From assembly GCA_007449985.2 (NCBI GenBank), contig VIIQ02000051.1:62001-126000 (forward strand): DNA of 64,000 nt, given 5' to 3'. How positions within the stretch are numbered: position 1 is the first letter of the stretch; each line of letters begins with the position of its first letter. The notes under the pieces were generated by a model. It did no database searches and had not been told where the DNA came from. It saw only the letters and a list, made by a program, of their open reading frames with translations. Below, one piece after another: positions 23,421-36,220 of the stretch. Position numbers and translations under genes: made by a program. Source of the DNA: Desmodesmus armatus (taxonomy: Eukaryota > Chlorophyta > Chlorophyceae > Sphaeropleales > Scenedesmaceae).

Positions 23421-24599
23421 CAAGCTCAGTATGGAAGTCCAGCAGCAGTTGCGATACATCCTGCTAGCAAAGGCCAAACCCCACACCCATCGAGGTTCTT
23501 GATTGCATCGGACCAGGCCAGACCTCACCGCGTGCAGGTCACATGGTGCAGGCAATGCTGGTAGGGCCAGTGGCATAAGATTCAAGGCTATCTCGCTAGT
23601 CACCACAAACAGCAGCACCCACTTGCAGCCAGCTGGCTACTTGCAGAATGTGTGCGTTGCAGACCTGTAAGAAGTAGCGGTGCACGCTAGCGAATGTGAG
23701 CGCTCACATGTACAAGGACAGCAGTCAGTGGGGCTGCCTGGTCAATCAGCAAAGCACCCTTGTGCTGAGGCCATCAAACCTTAAAACAGGACCAAGATTG
23801 CAAGGATCTTATGCAGTTGCAACCAGAGCCATCCATCAAGCATCCTCTGCCGCCACTACCATTTGCCATCCGGCCCACTGCAATATTTGCTGCAGCAAGC
23901 CTTGAAGTTCAGCAGCGACCTGCCGGTGGCACACAGAGCCACGTCCTGCAGACTCAAACAACTACGACACACATGCATGCCTTGTGCGCCACAGTGTGCG
24001 GCACATTACTGCTGGTGGGAACACTGTTCCTGGCAGGACCCCAATCACTGATTGGACCTGTGACATAGGTCTGACCACAAACATATTGGTCAAGCCCGGT
24101 GAAGGGGTTGTGCCTGTCAAGCAAGCTTGGCACCCATATGCCAGTGGCGGTTGTACTACTACAACGTGTGTGGTGGAGGGGGGCAGAGAGGTAAGAAGGG
24201 TGTGCATGCATGGTGCAGCACACAGCCTAATTCAGGCTCGCCCCTTGGAACATACGTTCACTTATCTCACTCACAGCCTCAAAGAAGGACCAAGACAGGA
24301 GATGAACCCAAGTCCTGCCGACGTCGGCCAACACGGCATACGCTGCACGTGCCACAGTGCGCGCACAGGGGAGCTGAGCACAGGGCTAAAAAGGACCGCA
24401 CAAGCACCACATTGCCAGCAAGCTTCAGGCTTGCTAGCCTCTGCAAATAAGCCTGGTGGATAGGCTGCAGCTGGTGATTGGCAAGCAACCTGATACCACA
24501 CGGATAACTCTGTCTTCGTATGGGATCCACTCACACACATGGGACCCACTCTCACACTAACACATGCTGCCGTCATCATTCTAGCCCCTTGACAAGGGC

Positions 24600-24631
24600 G
24601 GCACCGGTGCCTGTCAGTTGCGGCAACTGAC
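24600..24631. repeat. Two adjacent short palindromes
   Basis: GGCACCGGTGCC (24600-24611) is a perfect 12-bp palindrome. It is followed by a 9-bp stem with a single central base at 24613-24631. Further perfect palindromes lie at 24759-24772 and 24772-24789. Their role is unknown. Confidence 0.8.
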
Positions 24632-25429
24632 CTGACTCATGGTGCAGGACTGGTTGCAACAAAGCGGAACTTCTTGTGATTGACACAGTAACGGCCACGA
24701 TCCAACAAACCAAGAAGATCTCTAGAGCCTGCAAGTTGGAAAGATTCCTCTACTGTATACACAAGCTTGTGTGTGATCTTAAGATCACAAGGAGGCTTGC
24801 ACATGCCACATGGTGCTTGCCCACCCACATAATTTGATATGCACTGTCACGTCAGGTATTGAAAACTGTCATGTAGTGTGTGGGGCCAACACTCAGTGTA
24901 TACGGCTGCCAGTTGATGCACAGCCTCTGCACGCGCACAGCTGAGCACTGCGGTAGCCGGCTTTGCAACAGCAGACGCCACATGTGTGCGGCAGCTTGGT
25001 CCAACCATCATAACAAAAGAAAAGCTCACTCCACAACCATGCTTCAGATGGCAACACAGGTCTGTGCAAACACAATCAGTGTCTGGACAGAGCCAACCTC
25101 TCTAAAATTTTCACAAAAAGCGCAGACATGTTGGCTCTTGACAAGATAAGCACACCACCATATATCCCTCTTCTCGCATACTCATACAAAACACGTTGAT
25201 CACTCCGAATTCTCTCTCAAAAGTGCGCTGCTTGCCAAGCATGATGACTTGCCCAATGATATGCAGCTGTCACGGCATTTGCATCGCTCCTGTAACACCG
25301 GAGTGGTGCGAGCAGCCAGGCTGCGAATTGTCTGAAACACACCTGACCCTGCATTGTATGGCTGCTCTCCTGCTCTCCTGCCAACTCTCATGCCGTTCAA
25401 CGGCGGCTTCCTTTTTCACGTGTCCTGCC

Positions 25430-25505
25430 GCAGCCGCTGCGGTGGCGCTCACTGCTGTTGGTGCGACCGCAGCCGCTGCGGTGGCGGCCACTGCTGTTGG
25501 TGCTA
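25430..25505. repeat. Tandem duplication in the PP2C gene 3' flank
   Basis: A unit of about 45 bp containing CCGCAGCCGCTGCGGTGGCG and CACTGCTGTTGGTGC occurs twice, just downstream of the PP2C stop codon in gene orientation. Confidence 0.8.
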
Positions 25506-25526
25506 GCACACCGCGCGGTAGTGTGC

Positions 25527-28500
25527 TCACTGGGGCTCCTGGTGCAGCAGCTTGACCACAACTGCTGTGATGTCATCCAGCACACCTTCCTCCTCTTGCA
25601 GCCAGCGGCTGTGGGCCTCGTTCACCAACTGCGATCGATACAACAAGATGGTGCGGGTCAAGTGCTTTGGCGCAATGACCAATGCTTTGGCGCAACGACC
25701 CTGCTGGAGTACGTATAACATGATGATGATGGTGCGGGTCCCAGGATGCTGAGCAGCTTGTGGTCACAGCGTGTCAACTTGGTGCCTTGAGCTTGCTGTT
25801 GCCACGAGATGGGCGTGCACGCACTGATAGTAACACACATGTACATGGGTTCCCTGTTATGCTTATGGGCAGGTTTCTGTCAGCGAGACTACTTTTCCAG
25901 GCTCCCCATACGCCTGGGGTTTATGCTGAAGGTAGCAGTACGTCCCTGCCGGCTGGTGCGGCAAGTGGCCGACTCTCAGGCATGGTCGAATGGGGATGTG
26001 AGGGCCGTCTCATCCCTCAAACCTTCGCAAACGCAGGAACAACTACTCAAGCCTTGATTTTGTCGGCTGCATGTGTACTCACCACTCTGCATGCCTCCTC
26101 GGGTGTCTCACAGTCCGCCACTAGGTAGATCGCCTCCTTGCTGGTTATGAATTCCCACACACCTGCATCTCAACAACACCAAGCAACAAGACTCAGGCTT
26201 ACCGCTTTAACTGGCCATGGAGTCACCGCAAAAGGGTACAGTATTGGCTTTGACAAGGGCAGACTGTCCTATTAGCTTCTCAGCAGAATCTCAGAAGCTC
26301 AGAAGTTGCCCTCGCAGCGGCTGAACAGATCACCCCGACGGTGCAGAGCAGCACTGCGGTATGGTCTGCATTACCGCGAGCTGGCAGCCTCGTCTGAACC
26401 TTGTGGTGTGTCTTACATCACATGTGCCTGCATGCTCCTTCCTGGCATCCTGGTGGGCTGTTCCTGACGCTCGCTGCGCGGTGGTGGTGGTGCTGCTTGC
26501 AGGTAACCCTACTAGGCTTGATGGGGCTGCTGGACTCACAGCTTTGGTCTGGACGCCTTCTATTGTACTGTGAGGTTGCTTTGTTAGGCTTTCGTTGCCT
26601 GGGGTGGCGGTGGGGGACCCAGTGCTAGTTACATTGTGTTCTGTGTTCCCATCTTTGTGTGTTCCCAATGTCTCCACAGCAAATCTTGCTACCTCCCCGG
26701 TTCCGGGCACTGTCTCACATCACATGTGTGCTGTGTCTTTGTCAACATCACCAAGCGCCCCCTTTCTGCTGGTCCGCTGTAACATGTTGCAGCCTAGTTG
26801 CAACCTGTACTACAGTAGTACTGGAGTGCCTTACATCACATGCGTGCTGTGTCTTCTTCAGCATCACCCAGCGCCCCCTTTTTGCCGGTCCGCTATAACA
26901 TGTTACAGCCTAGTTACAACATGTTACTGTTGCATGTTACAACCTGCACTACCTGAGGTTTACCCCCGCACTCACCATCAGATGCCAGCACCAGCACCTT
27001 GTCAGCAGATGTCAGCTCGAGCTGCCTGTGCTGCGGTGCAGATATCACACCAACCCTGCACAGGCACATCAACCACAGCAGCACATGCACTGTGGCACAT
27101 ATGTCTGTTGCAAGATGGTTCCCTGCTGGACAACACCACTGGGTGGCACGCCTGGGCGCGCAGTGGCAGAAGTTGTCTATGTGCGGAGTGTGTGCTTTGC
27201 GCTGTTGACTGAGAGGGGTGCGCGGAGCACTTGCAGGGCCAGGTGTACTACACATAAGTGACTCCTGACACAACTACCTTGCACATACCCCACCAGATGT
27301 TAGCAAGCCTGCGGCGGCCGCATAACAGCTGCGCAAGTGTCATGGGCAGCACCACACAGCATCAGCTGCCGCGGCGGTGACATACTATGTCCCCGCCGCG
27401 GCTGTGTCTTGTCAAGCACAAACAGTTCACGCCAACCATGCTGAACTGACATGACTCACCATGTGACCTTGGTTCTGCTTGAACAATGCAAAGCTCGCCA
27501 ATAACAATGCAGCTACCCACGCATGTGCATCACGCGAACACAACGCAACCCCAGCTGCCTGTGCCACTCACGAGTGTGCCAGAGTGTCCCCCAGTGTCCT
27601 GCTCATAGCTAGCCCTGGTAGCCATATGCATCCTGCAGCCACACACGGTAGGGGCCTGTATGCCGCCCTGTCTCATCAACCATCCTGACAGAACAGCAGG
27701 AGAAGGCACCGCAATTGATGCAAGACATGCCAAGCTGTCTTGGGATGCTCAATGCTCCGAGCTTGTGGCACAGAGAACACAAGTGAGCTTGAGTGGCGGT
27801 ACTGTACACCTAGCACAACCGCTGGCAGAACCCGTCGGCACAATCGTTGTGGGCAGTGGCACATTGGCACATTCATATGATCCACTATCAACACCACTTG
27901 CACGCCAGCTGCCGCACCTCTCCACCCGCCCCTCGCTGTCTCTGATGCGCTGCCATTCGTCCATGTTGTTTGGCTTGTGGTCTGTGCTGAGGTCGATGGC
28001 CTCCCACCTGCTGCGCCAGCCCTTCATGTTCAGGCGGCCCAGCACCATGCGGCTGTCACCCACCCAGGCTGTCGTCAGTGTGCGGCCCTGTGGCAACTTG
28101 AAACTTGGTTGAACCAGTCGTACGGGCCATTTGGCATGAGCTCTTTGAGCTTCACAGCTAGCTATTGAGCTTTATAGACCTGAAGCCGTGCTACATTGTT
28201 GTGTAGACCAAGCGGGAGCTAAGCTGACAGCTGTTAGGAGAAGGGAATGAAGTGCTTGGTTCAGCTGCCACACAAGAAAAATAGCACGCAATCATGCCGC
28301 ACCTGCAAATGCATTACTGCACATGTGCAACCACTGAACTCGCAGTCGATGCTGCTGGCTTCCAGGTCGCCATCCACCTGCAGAAAAGCCCCGTGCAGTG
28401 CCTGCTGCATGCTGCCGCTGCTGTTCCCGTTGCCGTACATGTGATTGGCCAGAATGATAGGCAGGTGCTGCTTCACAAATGCAGACACTAGGTGCCCTGC

Positions 28501-30496
28501 ACATTCAGAAAGACAAGGGCAGAGCTGATTTCCTTCGCGTGTCATACAGACAGGTTCACCCGAACCATGCTCAAACAGCGTGTGACTGCTTACTGCAAGC
28601 ACACACTCTTCTACACAACGAAAATCGTCTTTTACATGTCTTCCTGCAAGGCTTCCCTGCCAGGGATCCTCACCGTTGGGCCCGTGACCATACATGGCGC
28701 CAAACAGGGCCTGGCCTTCAGTGATGTACTTTTCGAAGGCAAAGCAGTTGTCCTGGTTTGTTTTCTTGTATCCGGGCTCGCAGCCAGCGCGGCTCATGCA
28801 CGCGACCTGCACGCGCACAAGCGGCCTCGGAGCCTGCAGGGTGACGCACGAGGCAGCGCAGCGGTGGCGACGTCGACGAGCAACAGCAGAAACGGGCTCC
28901 GTTGATTGACCAGATTGGAAGCTAGCGTGACTCTCCATCACGTGGAGCGTCTGCTCTTTGCCTGGGTTTGTTCCAACTGCGGCAAACCCTCGCGGTGCGC
29001 CGTGCATATGCAACACTGGAGCAGCACAAATGCTGCTCACACACGATGTGCTACATGGCTTGTGGGTCACTGCTGGCGTGCAGCGGCCTGCTGAAAGGGA
29101 GAGCGGGCATGGTATGCTCCCCGCCCTCCCCTTTTTTACCTTGCCTCACGCGCTCATGTGTACCTGGGCGCCCATTCCCACTTTCAGGCTGTGGGGACAG
29201 ACGGCGCGAAATGCGACACACAACCAAAGGCGAAAGGACGTTGCGCTAACCTGCTGCAATTCACCTACCAGTGTTGGTGTTTGTGGCATGGATTCTGCTG
29301 AAGGGTCTGCCCAAGCTGTGCTGGGGCGTGCCTCGGGGCATTGAACAGCATCAGCACTGGCGAGCTTGCAAGTAGTCAGTTGTCCGCGTCAGCCGCTGCA
29401 GGCTGTGCAAGTAGTGCAAGAAGGCATGTTTGAATTGGTGACCTTTGCTATCATAACTGCTATCAATGTGGCCATGATGGCAGACAGGACGGGGAGCATG
29501 CTGGAAGTAGCGTAGGAGTGCCGCATGGCTTGGCTTGCACCTTACAAGGCTGCTGCTGTGCTGTCTGCTGTCACGCCGCAGTCAGCGCTGCTGCAGTATA
29601 CACACAAGCTGGAGCGCTGCTGGCGCGGCCTGCAAGCAAATTGGCCTGAAGGGCTTCTTCGTCACATATGTATAAGATAGTGTGAGCCAGCTATGTGCGC
29701 AGCCATGCAGTTGCTGCCGCAGCATTGCAGTACACACACACACTGCATCTCACTCACTTCGGCAGTGTAGATGTGTGAGAGCCTCCTCTTGCGCGCCGGG
29801 TGGAGATTGGGCGACTGCTCGCCTAGTACACTGCCTCCTTGCAGGGCTTGCCTGCTGTGTGCACTGCCGCTGCTCTCTTTGCCGCTGCATCCACCTGTCT
29901 TGGGTGCTGCCAGTGTGATGAATACGTCAGCATGTGCTGGTGGCTCTTGCTGCGACATTGCATTGCCCTGCAAGGCAGGCCAAGGTGGAAGAGCGCTGCA
30001 ACGTGAGTGCATAAAGAAACAAAAAGAGATTTCAATACACCCCCTTGTAGCATGAACAGCACAGGAGAACAACCTGGTGCAAGCCAGCACGTGCACTGTC
30101 AGGCACGCGCACCAGCTGCAGACTTGCAGGATTATGTTTTTTGATGGGCTGGGCAGCAGATCAGAAAGATTACATGCAGTAATGTTGAGCATGTCTGTTG
30201 CACTGTCTGTTGGAAAGACCGACAGTCAATGAGTGTGGGGCTTTTTAGTGACATACTGCTGCGCCCTCCACAGCCAAGGACAGGCGCCGACACTCCTTCC
30301 TGGGATTCCCTGCAGCGGCAGCCCAAGCAGCACTGTCAGATAACACTGGACACTCTGCTGCGAGAGCCAAATTTCGAGTAACAGATAGTAGCTGTATCAG
30401 ATCGCAACACAGCGCCTCACCAGCTGGGGATACCAGCTGCTTTCCACGTTCCTGATGGGCCTTTGTGCTGATCTCCTTGCTGAAAGAGCAACCCAT
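25527..30496 (-). CDS. PP2C-type Ser/Thr phosphatase-like protein, probably inactive (metal-ligand change and frameshift)
   Basis: Core exons: 28806-28674, 28496-28303, 28087-27918, 27684-27572, 27055-26976, 26162-26083, 25628-25527. PP2C motifs appear in order: KKTNQDN, LFGAMYGHGPNG, SGCTCAV, AWVGDSRMVLG, STDHKPN, GPYRVWL, LAMSRTLGD, KVLVLASDGVWEF and LDDITAVVVKLL. These enzymes dephosphorylate Ser/Thr using two metal ions. The Asp of the canonical FDGHG motif, a metal ligand, is Tyr here (MYGHG; TAT in place of GAT or GAC). The exon 27684-27572 is one base short: GYQG and LAMSRTLGD lie in different frames near 27613. Two upstream exons fit in phase: 29967-29758 and a start at 30496 (MGCSFSKEISTK). 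The MGC N-terminus suggests N-myristoylation and palmitoylation, hence membrane attachment. The N-terminal part is less certain than the core. Confidence 0.8.
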
Positions 30497-31569
30497 CGCA
30501 CCAGAATTTCTCCTGCTGCTGTTGACTGCCTATGACATACAGGAAAACCCCTGGTTTGTTGCTAGCGTCTGCAGAGCTCCCAGCGATTGGCAGTGACCCC
30601 TTGGCGGTGAGCAAGTAGGCTTGATGATTCTGCTTTGCCACAGCACACCAGACGCGACACTGCCTCCTTGAACCTTTCCTTAGCGGTTCATGAGAAAATG
30701 TTTTGCATGGCTCAAGGCGCTTCTGTCGTGCAGGTAACTCAGAAACAAGGCTCGATTCAAGCCCCCCTCCTTATCTTTGTCTGAAGGTTGTGTCTAGACC
30801 TAATTATTCTGATTAAATGTCTTCATCTATGCGTAAGCAAGGAGCGTGACGTGCTGACGTCGAGTTCATGCCGTAGCTGTACAGCTGCTACATGCAGTAC
30901 GGCGTGCGTGTGTCATTACAAAGCCCGCTTGCAAGTGTATGCATATGCTGATATAGCTCCAACAAATTTTTCTTTAGCGCCCCTTGTCGTGTTCGGTGTC
31001 TCTGATTGTGTGCAAAATCTGCTGCTTTTGACAAGTGCTGCTGGAGCAACCAAGTCGCAAGCATTTGACGCTTGCCAGCCTCACACAACTTTCAAATCCG
31101 AGGTCAACCTCCCCTGCAAGGACTAACATTGTAATCCTCAAGGAAGGGGCACAGATCTTTGCCTTTGTCACCTTTGCTGGAAGTACATAGGTGTGCATCG
31201 CTGACCAGCCCCAGGGGTGCAGTTTGTGGATCACCTATATCAGTTTGTTGACAGGTCACTGACTGCATGAATGCATGGTCAGTCTTCAATGGACTCAGTG
31301 TGGACGCCACGTCAATAAGCTGCCCCCGACGCTGCACATCACGTTCATTTGGCCTCAAAACACACCCAAGGTGAGGCTCTCCTTATCAACTCCACACCTC
31401 AACTTGACCCACTGAATGCTGACTACACTCCGCCAGAGTCTTGCCATCACCAAGATGCCCCCCAGTCTGCTCACACAAACCCCAAACGCTGAACCCTGAA
31501 TACATATTTCCACACATCACACTTGCGCTAAACCACTGGCCGTAGCATGAGCCAATCTGCCAGACGAGC
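30497..31569. other. Intergenic region between the PP2C and KH genes
   Basis: No gene is supported in this about 1.07-kb stretch. It should hold the PP2C promoter and the KH gene 3' UTR, since both genes are on the minus strand. Short open frames here show no domain. Confidence 0.45.
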
Positions 31570-34500
31570 TCAGTGTGTCATACAAGCAGCGGCAGCCCGT
31601 GCAAAGCCTAGTACACTGTTCAGGTGCTGCAGCAGCTGCTGCTCCTCTGCACTACCCATGCTGCCCATCCTCAGCTGCTGCTGCAACAGTGCGTTGAGCT
31701 CAGGGCTTGTGCCAGCAACCTCATAGCTGTGCTGTGCTGTCAGTGCATCAAACACTTGGCTGAGAGTGACCTTGATTTCCGTACTGGCGCCACCACTGCT
31801 GCCGCCACTGCTGCCACTGCAGCCGCCATCGCTGCCACTGCTGCTCGGCCACCTGCCGACGTATATTGACTTCTCCTTGTGCCGCTCTTTGTCGTTGATC
31901 ATGTCTGCTGCTGCCAGGCCAGGGATTGAAACTGCCCCAGTGTGGGAGAGGCGGGTTGAGGAGGCTAGGCTGTTCAGCACCGCCCTTGTGGAGGGGTCCT
32001 GCAATCAGCGGTGTAGACACAGCGGTGGACAGCAGGAGTTCAGCCTGCTGTGTCAACACATCCAGTGCGTCAAGGCAGCTGTATCGTACATACAGCAGTA
32101 CATATGTGTCAAACAAGCCATTGTGATTTTGAACTTTGCAAGCCTGCCTGGCTGACTCAGTGGGAAGGGTTGTGACAGTGGAATGCAATAACACTGTGTC
32201 AAGCTGTTTGTTACCTGCCGCCAGCAGCCCACCCAGGGTTTGTTACCAGGCTCCCCTAGCCCAATCATTGTTACACCTGTAGCTATGATGATCTCGTGAA
32301 CTCCGAGTGCCAGCCTCTCACCGCACTGAAGTGGTACTGGGCCAGCATCTTGTACCTCCAGTCTGGTGAATCAGGGCTGCACAGCAGGGTGCCAAACGCC
32401 AGCTTGGTGTTCCCGCTCTTCAGTTTGCGCAGCGCAAGGGACCTGCAGCAGTACAACCCCAATAGGGGGTGTCAGCATCACCTTCATGCTGAAATAGCAA
32501 TGCCTGGAAGCCTAAGGCACCATTCAAGTTGGCTTTAGAGGTGTTGTGGTTATGGGCAAACTTTGGAGCCACTATCACAGTGTGCGCAGGTGCACATTGG
32601 TTTTCAGCCCAGCAGAAGTGAACCAGCCTACTGCGCCGACCCAACCAAACAGGTGAGGTGTGGGTGTTCACAGTCAGCCTAGCTTGGAGCTGCCACCCAC
32701 CTATTGTTGTTGATGAAGGCGATTGTGTAGCCCGCGCTTGTCTCCTGGTGGTTGATGTGCACAGACACTGTGCTCTTGTCCTGAACGTGCCTGAAGCCCT
32801 GCTGCAGTAGCCATCCATGCAGTGCACCCTGCGCTGCCTTGCTCACAGCATTGCTGAACACGCCCTTCATGTCATTGGGCACTGACTTGGCCTGCGGCGA
32901 AGGCATCGATAGCACGTTAACGTTAGGGGATACATCACGGACGGGGACACACCACACAGAGCGGCTGTAGGGTCGAGTCAAGGATTGATCATTGAAGCTT
33001 AGGGAAGGGGTTACTGCAAGAGGCTGGCACTGGGGCTGGCACAAGGGTACACGCCACATGGGCGTACAGCGTTGTTGCTACAAGCGGAGCATTGCTTGAT
33101 AGATACAGCAGGTAAGCTGAACGCAGACTGCATGTGCCCTGCCGCAGCAGAACAAGGGGCTCTGACGCCAAGGCTGTCCGAGGGGCCTGGTTTGCTGCGC
33201 TGTCCCAAGCACTAGCAGCAAACGCATGCCGATGCAGCGGCTGCAGGCATCATAGCAACAGTACACAGCTTGCGGTGTTGGCTATCAGCATTCTGCCTGA
33301 TCACAAAGGGGTTTCCGATGCGGAGCAACGGCGGCTGGAGCGTCATCTTGCTGGCCCACCTGCAGCTGCTGCAGTGTCCAGACTGTGCGACTGCTGGGGC
33401 CCTTGTAAAAGAAGCTCTTGCCAAAGTTGAACCTGATGCAGCAGCATCGGTGGCAGCAGTCAGAGGCTTTCATTGTGTCACGTGTGCCATTGACAGCGCT
33501 GTGGAGTGAGGGGTTCATGCATGCCGCACGCACGCACGCACGCCCTTGCACTCTGCAGTTTGCCTATCCTTGTAGGACTATGTGTTAAACACACAGAAAA
33601 TTTCTGCCTGACAGGTTTCTTGCATGTGACTTGCATAATCTCTATACCTGTGTATTCCCAATGGTAACACACCTGAGCTTGATCTCGTCAAAGTGAGGTG
33701 TGTGCTGTACAGCCTTCTCTGCCGCCTTGGCTGCAACCTCCAGCAGCAGACGCTTCTGTGAAGGCAGCAGGAACGTTGGGGCCGCACTGGGACTGCCCCG
33801 GTGTGATGCCTGTGGGCCAGCACAAAAGCACAGCAGTGAGATCGTTGCGCCGCCGCGGCGCAACAGGCTGTTGCATCACTGGGGGCACTGCTGTCAGCAC
33901 ACTTGGGAGCACCAGCTGCATGACAGGATGCATGCATGTCCTGTCGTGCACTCCTAAAGCCCATTGCATCTCAGACACCATGACGGTTGATCCAGCTGCT
34001 GCCAAGCTTCACATCGCAGTTGGGTGGCGACTGCGTCTGTACCCCTCAATTCCCTGCCATGCCAGGGTGGGGAGTATGGTAGTTAAGCATGCTAGACATG
34101 CACACACCCCAAATGGTTCTCCATAGGCGTAGTTACTTACTTACTCCTGCCAGGCCAGCCCTCGACCCTGACCCCAACCCCGGACTGACGCCCATGCGCA
34201 TGGGTATATGGCGCAGCGTCATAGTATGATTATGGGTACGTCCACACAGATGAACCGGCAGCGACAGCCTCCTCACCTGAGACGCTCCTGCGGGAGCAGC
34301 TGCCACATTAAGGCCTGCCATAATGTCAGCAAGGGTATCCACTGACGAGAAGTATCGGTCACCAGCTGTGGCCTGGCCTTGGTGGGAGTAGCTGGCTAGC
34401 TGGCTATAGCCGTGACCACCTGAACCTGCTGGTGCCAGCACAAACAGCTGCTCCCGCCTGCCTGTGGCATAGGCAACTTCATCTGCATGTCAACACATCA

Positions 34501-36220
34501 AGGGGTGGCCACAGCAGCGCGTTGAGTCGGTGCATGTGTTGTAGCAGTGCAACTTTTGTTGCAGAAAGCAACATGTATGTTGCTTGTAGAAGCCTGACTG
34601 ACGACCTGGCCTGGCTACTGCTGTACTGATACTAGGCTGCCTATACCCTGCCAATAATTTTGCAAAACAAGCCAAGTGTTTCAGAACTTTGTGGAGAGAG
34701 CTTCTGCACACAATGCATGCATGCTGAGCTCCCCTCCAGTCAGGTCGGCGTCACCCTATCATCTGCATGCAAGTAAGAGTTGTCCATGAAGCGTACCAAC
34801 CACGTCATCATGATGCCAGGCTAACTGAAGGTTGCTCAAATTCAGGTGACGCTGCGCACCCATGGAGGTGCGAGGGTGAATATATGCCCAGAATGCATAT
34901 CGCATCCATGCTTTGATCAACTGACCCTGGCCACTGGCAGTGCCAGGGCCTAGTGGGCCTGGCCAACAGGGGCAACTTGGGGTGGCCATGCATGCAGTCA
35001 CCACCAAGCAGACAGGGGCACTGCCGAGTCGTACCATCAAGCTCCTGGCTTAAACCAAGAGCCAAGAGGAAATCTGTGAGTACAATGACTCCACCACACA
35101 ATAACTTATCACGGTGAGGGCTTACTGCTGCGTCCTTGGAAGGTCACCAGGCTACCGCCTTGAGCCCCAAAGCAGGGTTCCAGTAGGTAGTGGGCACATT
35201 GAGGGTGTGGGTAGGCACCACCTGCATGGCCACAACAGCAGCAGCAGTGCTACCAAGACTTTCAATTTAGACGTATGTCTCCTCTGGCAGCTACAAGCGG
35301 CAGCAGTCGGTGTGTGTGTGTGTGGGGGGGGGGGCAGGTATGTTCAACTCAGTCAAATCAGAGGCAGTTCTCAAGCCAGCCTGATTGATATTTTCACGGG
35401 GCCGTGGCACAGGTAACACTATATAGTGCTACAGCAGACAGAGCAGTGCTATGCACAATGTCGAGACACAAGGTTGCTGGCTGTGCTGCACCAAAAGGCT
35501 GTGTGCGTCACTGTCAAACAACAATGGCTGCGCACTCTCGTCAAGACGTTGCTATGGGTGCTGCAGATGCAGGTGAAACCTTCCAGTACCGATTTGAAGC
35601 AATCAGTGTTGGTCAAGTGGCGTGTGGGTGAGCAGGTGCATGCGGAAGGGGGCCAGGCGAGCGGCTGGGCCAGCAGGTGGGTGGGTGGGAGGGAGGCACA
35701 CCTGTTGCTTGGTATGCCTCAATCTGCTTCTGCACCATCCTCTTTGCTTCGGCGACAGCAGCATCAGAGCCACGGATCTCCACACAGCTGGTGCCACCAA
35801 CAGTGTCGCTGACTGCTATACGGGCCCCAGAGCGCGACTGCAGCAGCTTGATGTTGCTTCCTCCCTTGCCAATGATGGCACCTGAAAAGCAGAGGTGGCG
35901 CATGCGCATTGGCAGTGACAGGTGCATGACTCAGCATCAGGTTCAATCAGTGACGCAGGCAGTCGGGACACACCATCGACTGGGGCCAGGCTGGCACGTG
36001 CCGCAGGTTATCATACCCTGCCCAATTGTTACCTCTTGAAGTTGAAAACCACCGGCACCTCTGCTGTTGTGGTGCTGCACCGGGGACCAAGAATACTGCG
36101 TACATGTAGCTTACCTGGACTCATTCCCACAGGCAGGGGGATGCGTGTGACATGACCATAGCCTGAGCTGCCATAGCCCGAGCTGTTGCCGTAACGGCTT
36201 CTATTGCGGTCACTGTACAT
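31570..36220 (-). CDS. KH-domain RNA-binding protein with an unrecognised conserved-looking C-terminal region
   Basis: Eight exons all join in phase: 36220-36115, 35881-35702, 34461-34277, 33809-33673, 33432-33360, 32891-32701, 32442-32322, 31998-31570, giving 473 residues. The N-terminus is a Ser/Gly/Tyr-rich low-complexity segment (residues 1-25). A single KH domain follows (about residues 26-95), with the RNA-contacting GXXG loop as GKGG in GAIIGKGGSNIKLLQSRSGA. The remaining about 350 residues contain LLEVAAKAAEKAVQHTPHFDE, RFNFGKSFFYKGPSSRTVW, VSVHINHQETSAGYTIAFIN and SPDSPDWRYKMLAQYHF. This looks like a folded mixed alpha/beta domain, but I do not recognise the family. The protein probably acts in RNA metabolism; the specific role is unknown. 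Confidence 0.8.
35314..35335. repeat. (GT)n/(G)n microsatellite in a KH gene intron
   Basis: A GTGTGTGTGTGTGT run is followed by about eleven G residues, in the intron between the KH-domain exon and the next exon. Confidence 0.9.

Larger units (their letters stand above)
18063..25526. other. Repeat-rich intergenic region without supported genes
   Basis: About 7.4 kb between the uncharacterised gene and the PP2C gene. It carries dispersed repeats (19864-21596), a tRNA-like element, (GAA)n tracts, ACTC tetranucleotides, a CTG run at 22710-22742 and a degenerate minisatellite at 23228-23420. The minus-strand frame 22983-22150 (277 codons) and others are open, but their composition follows the triplet repeats and no domain is recognisable. 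They may be chance frames or unrecognised gene pieces. Confidence 0.5.
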
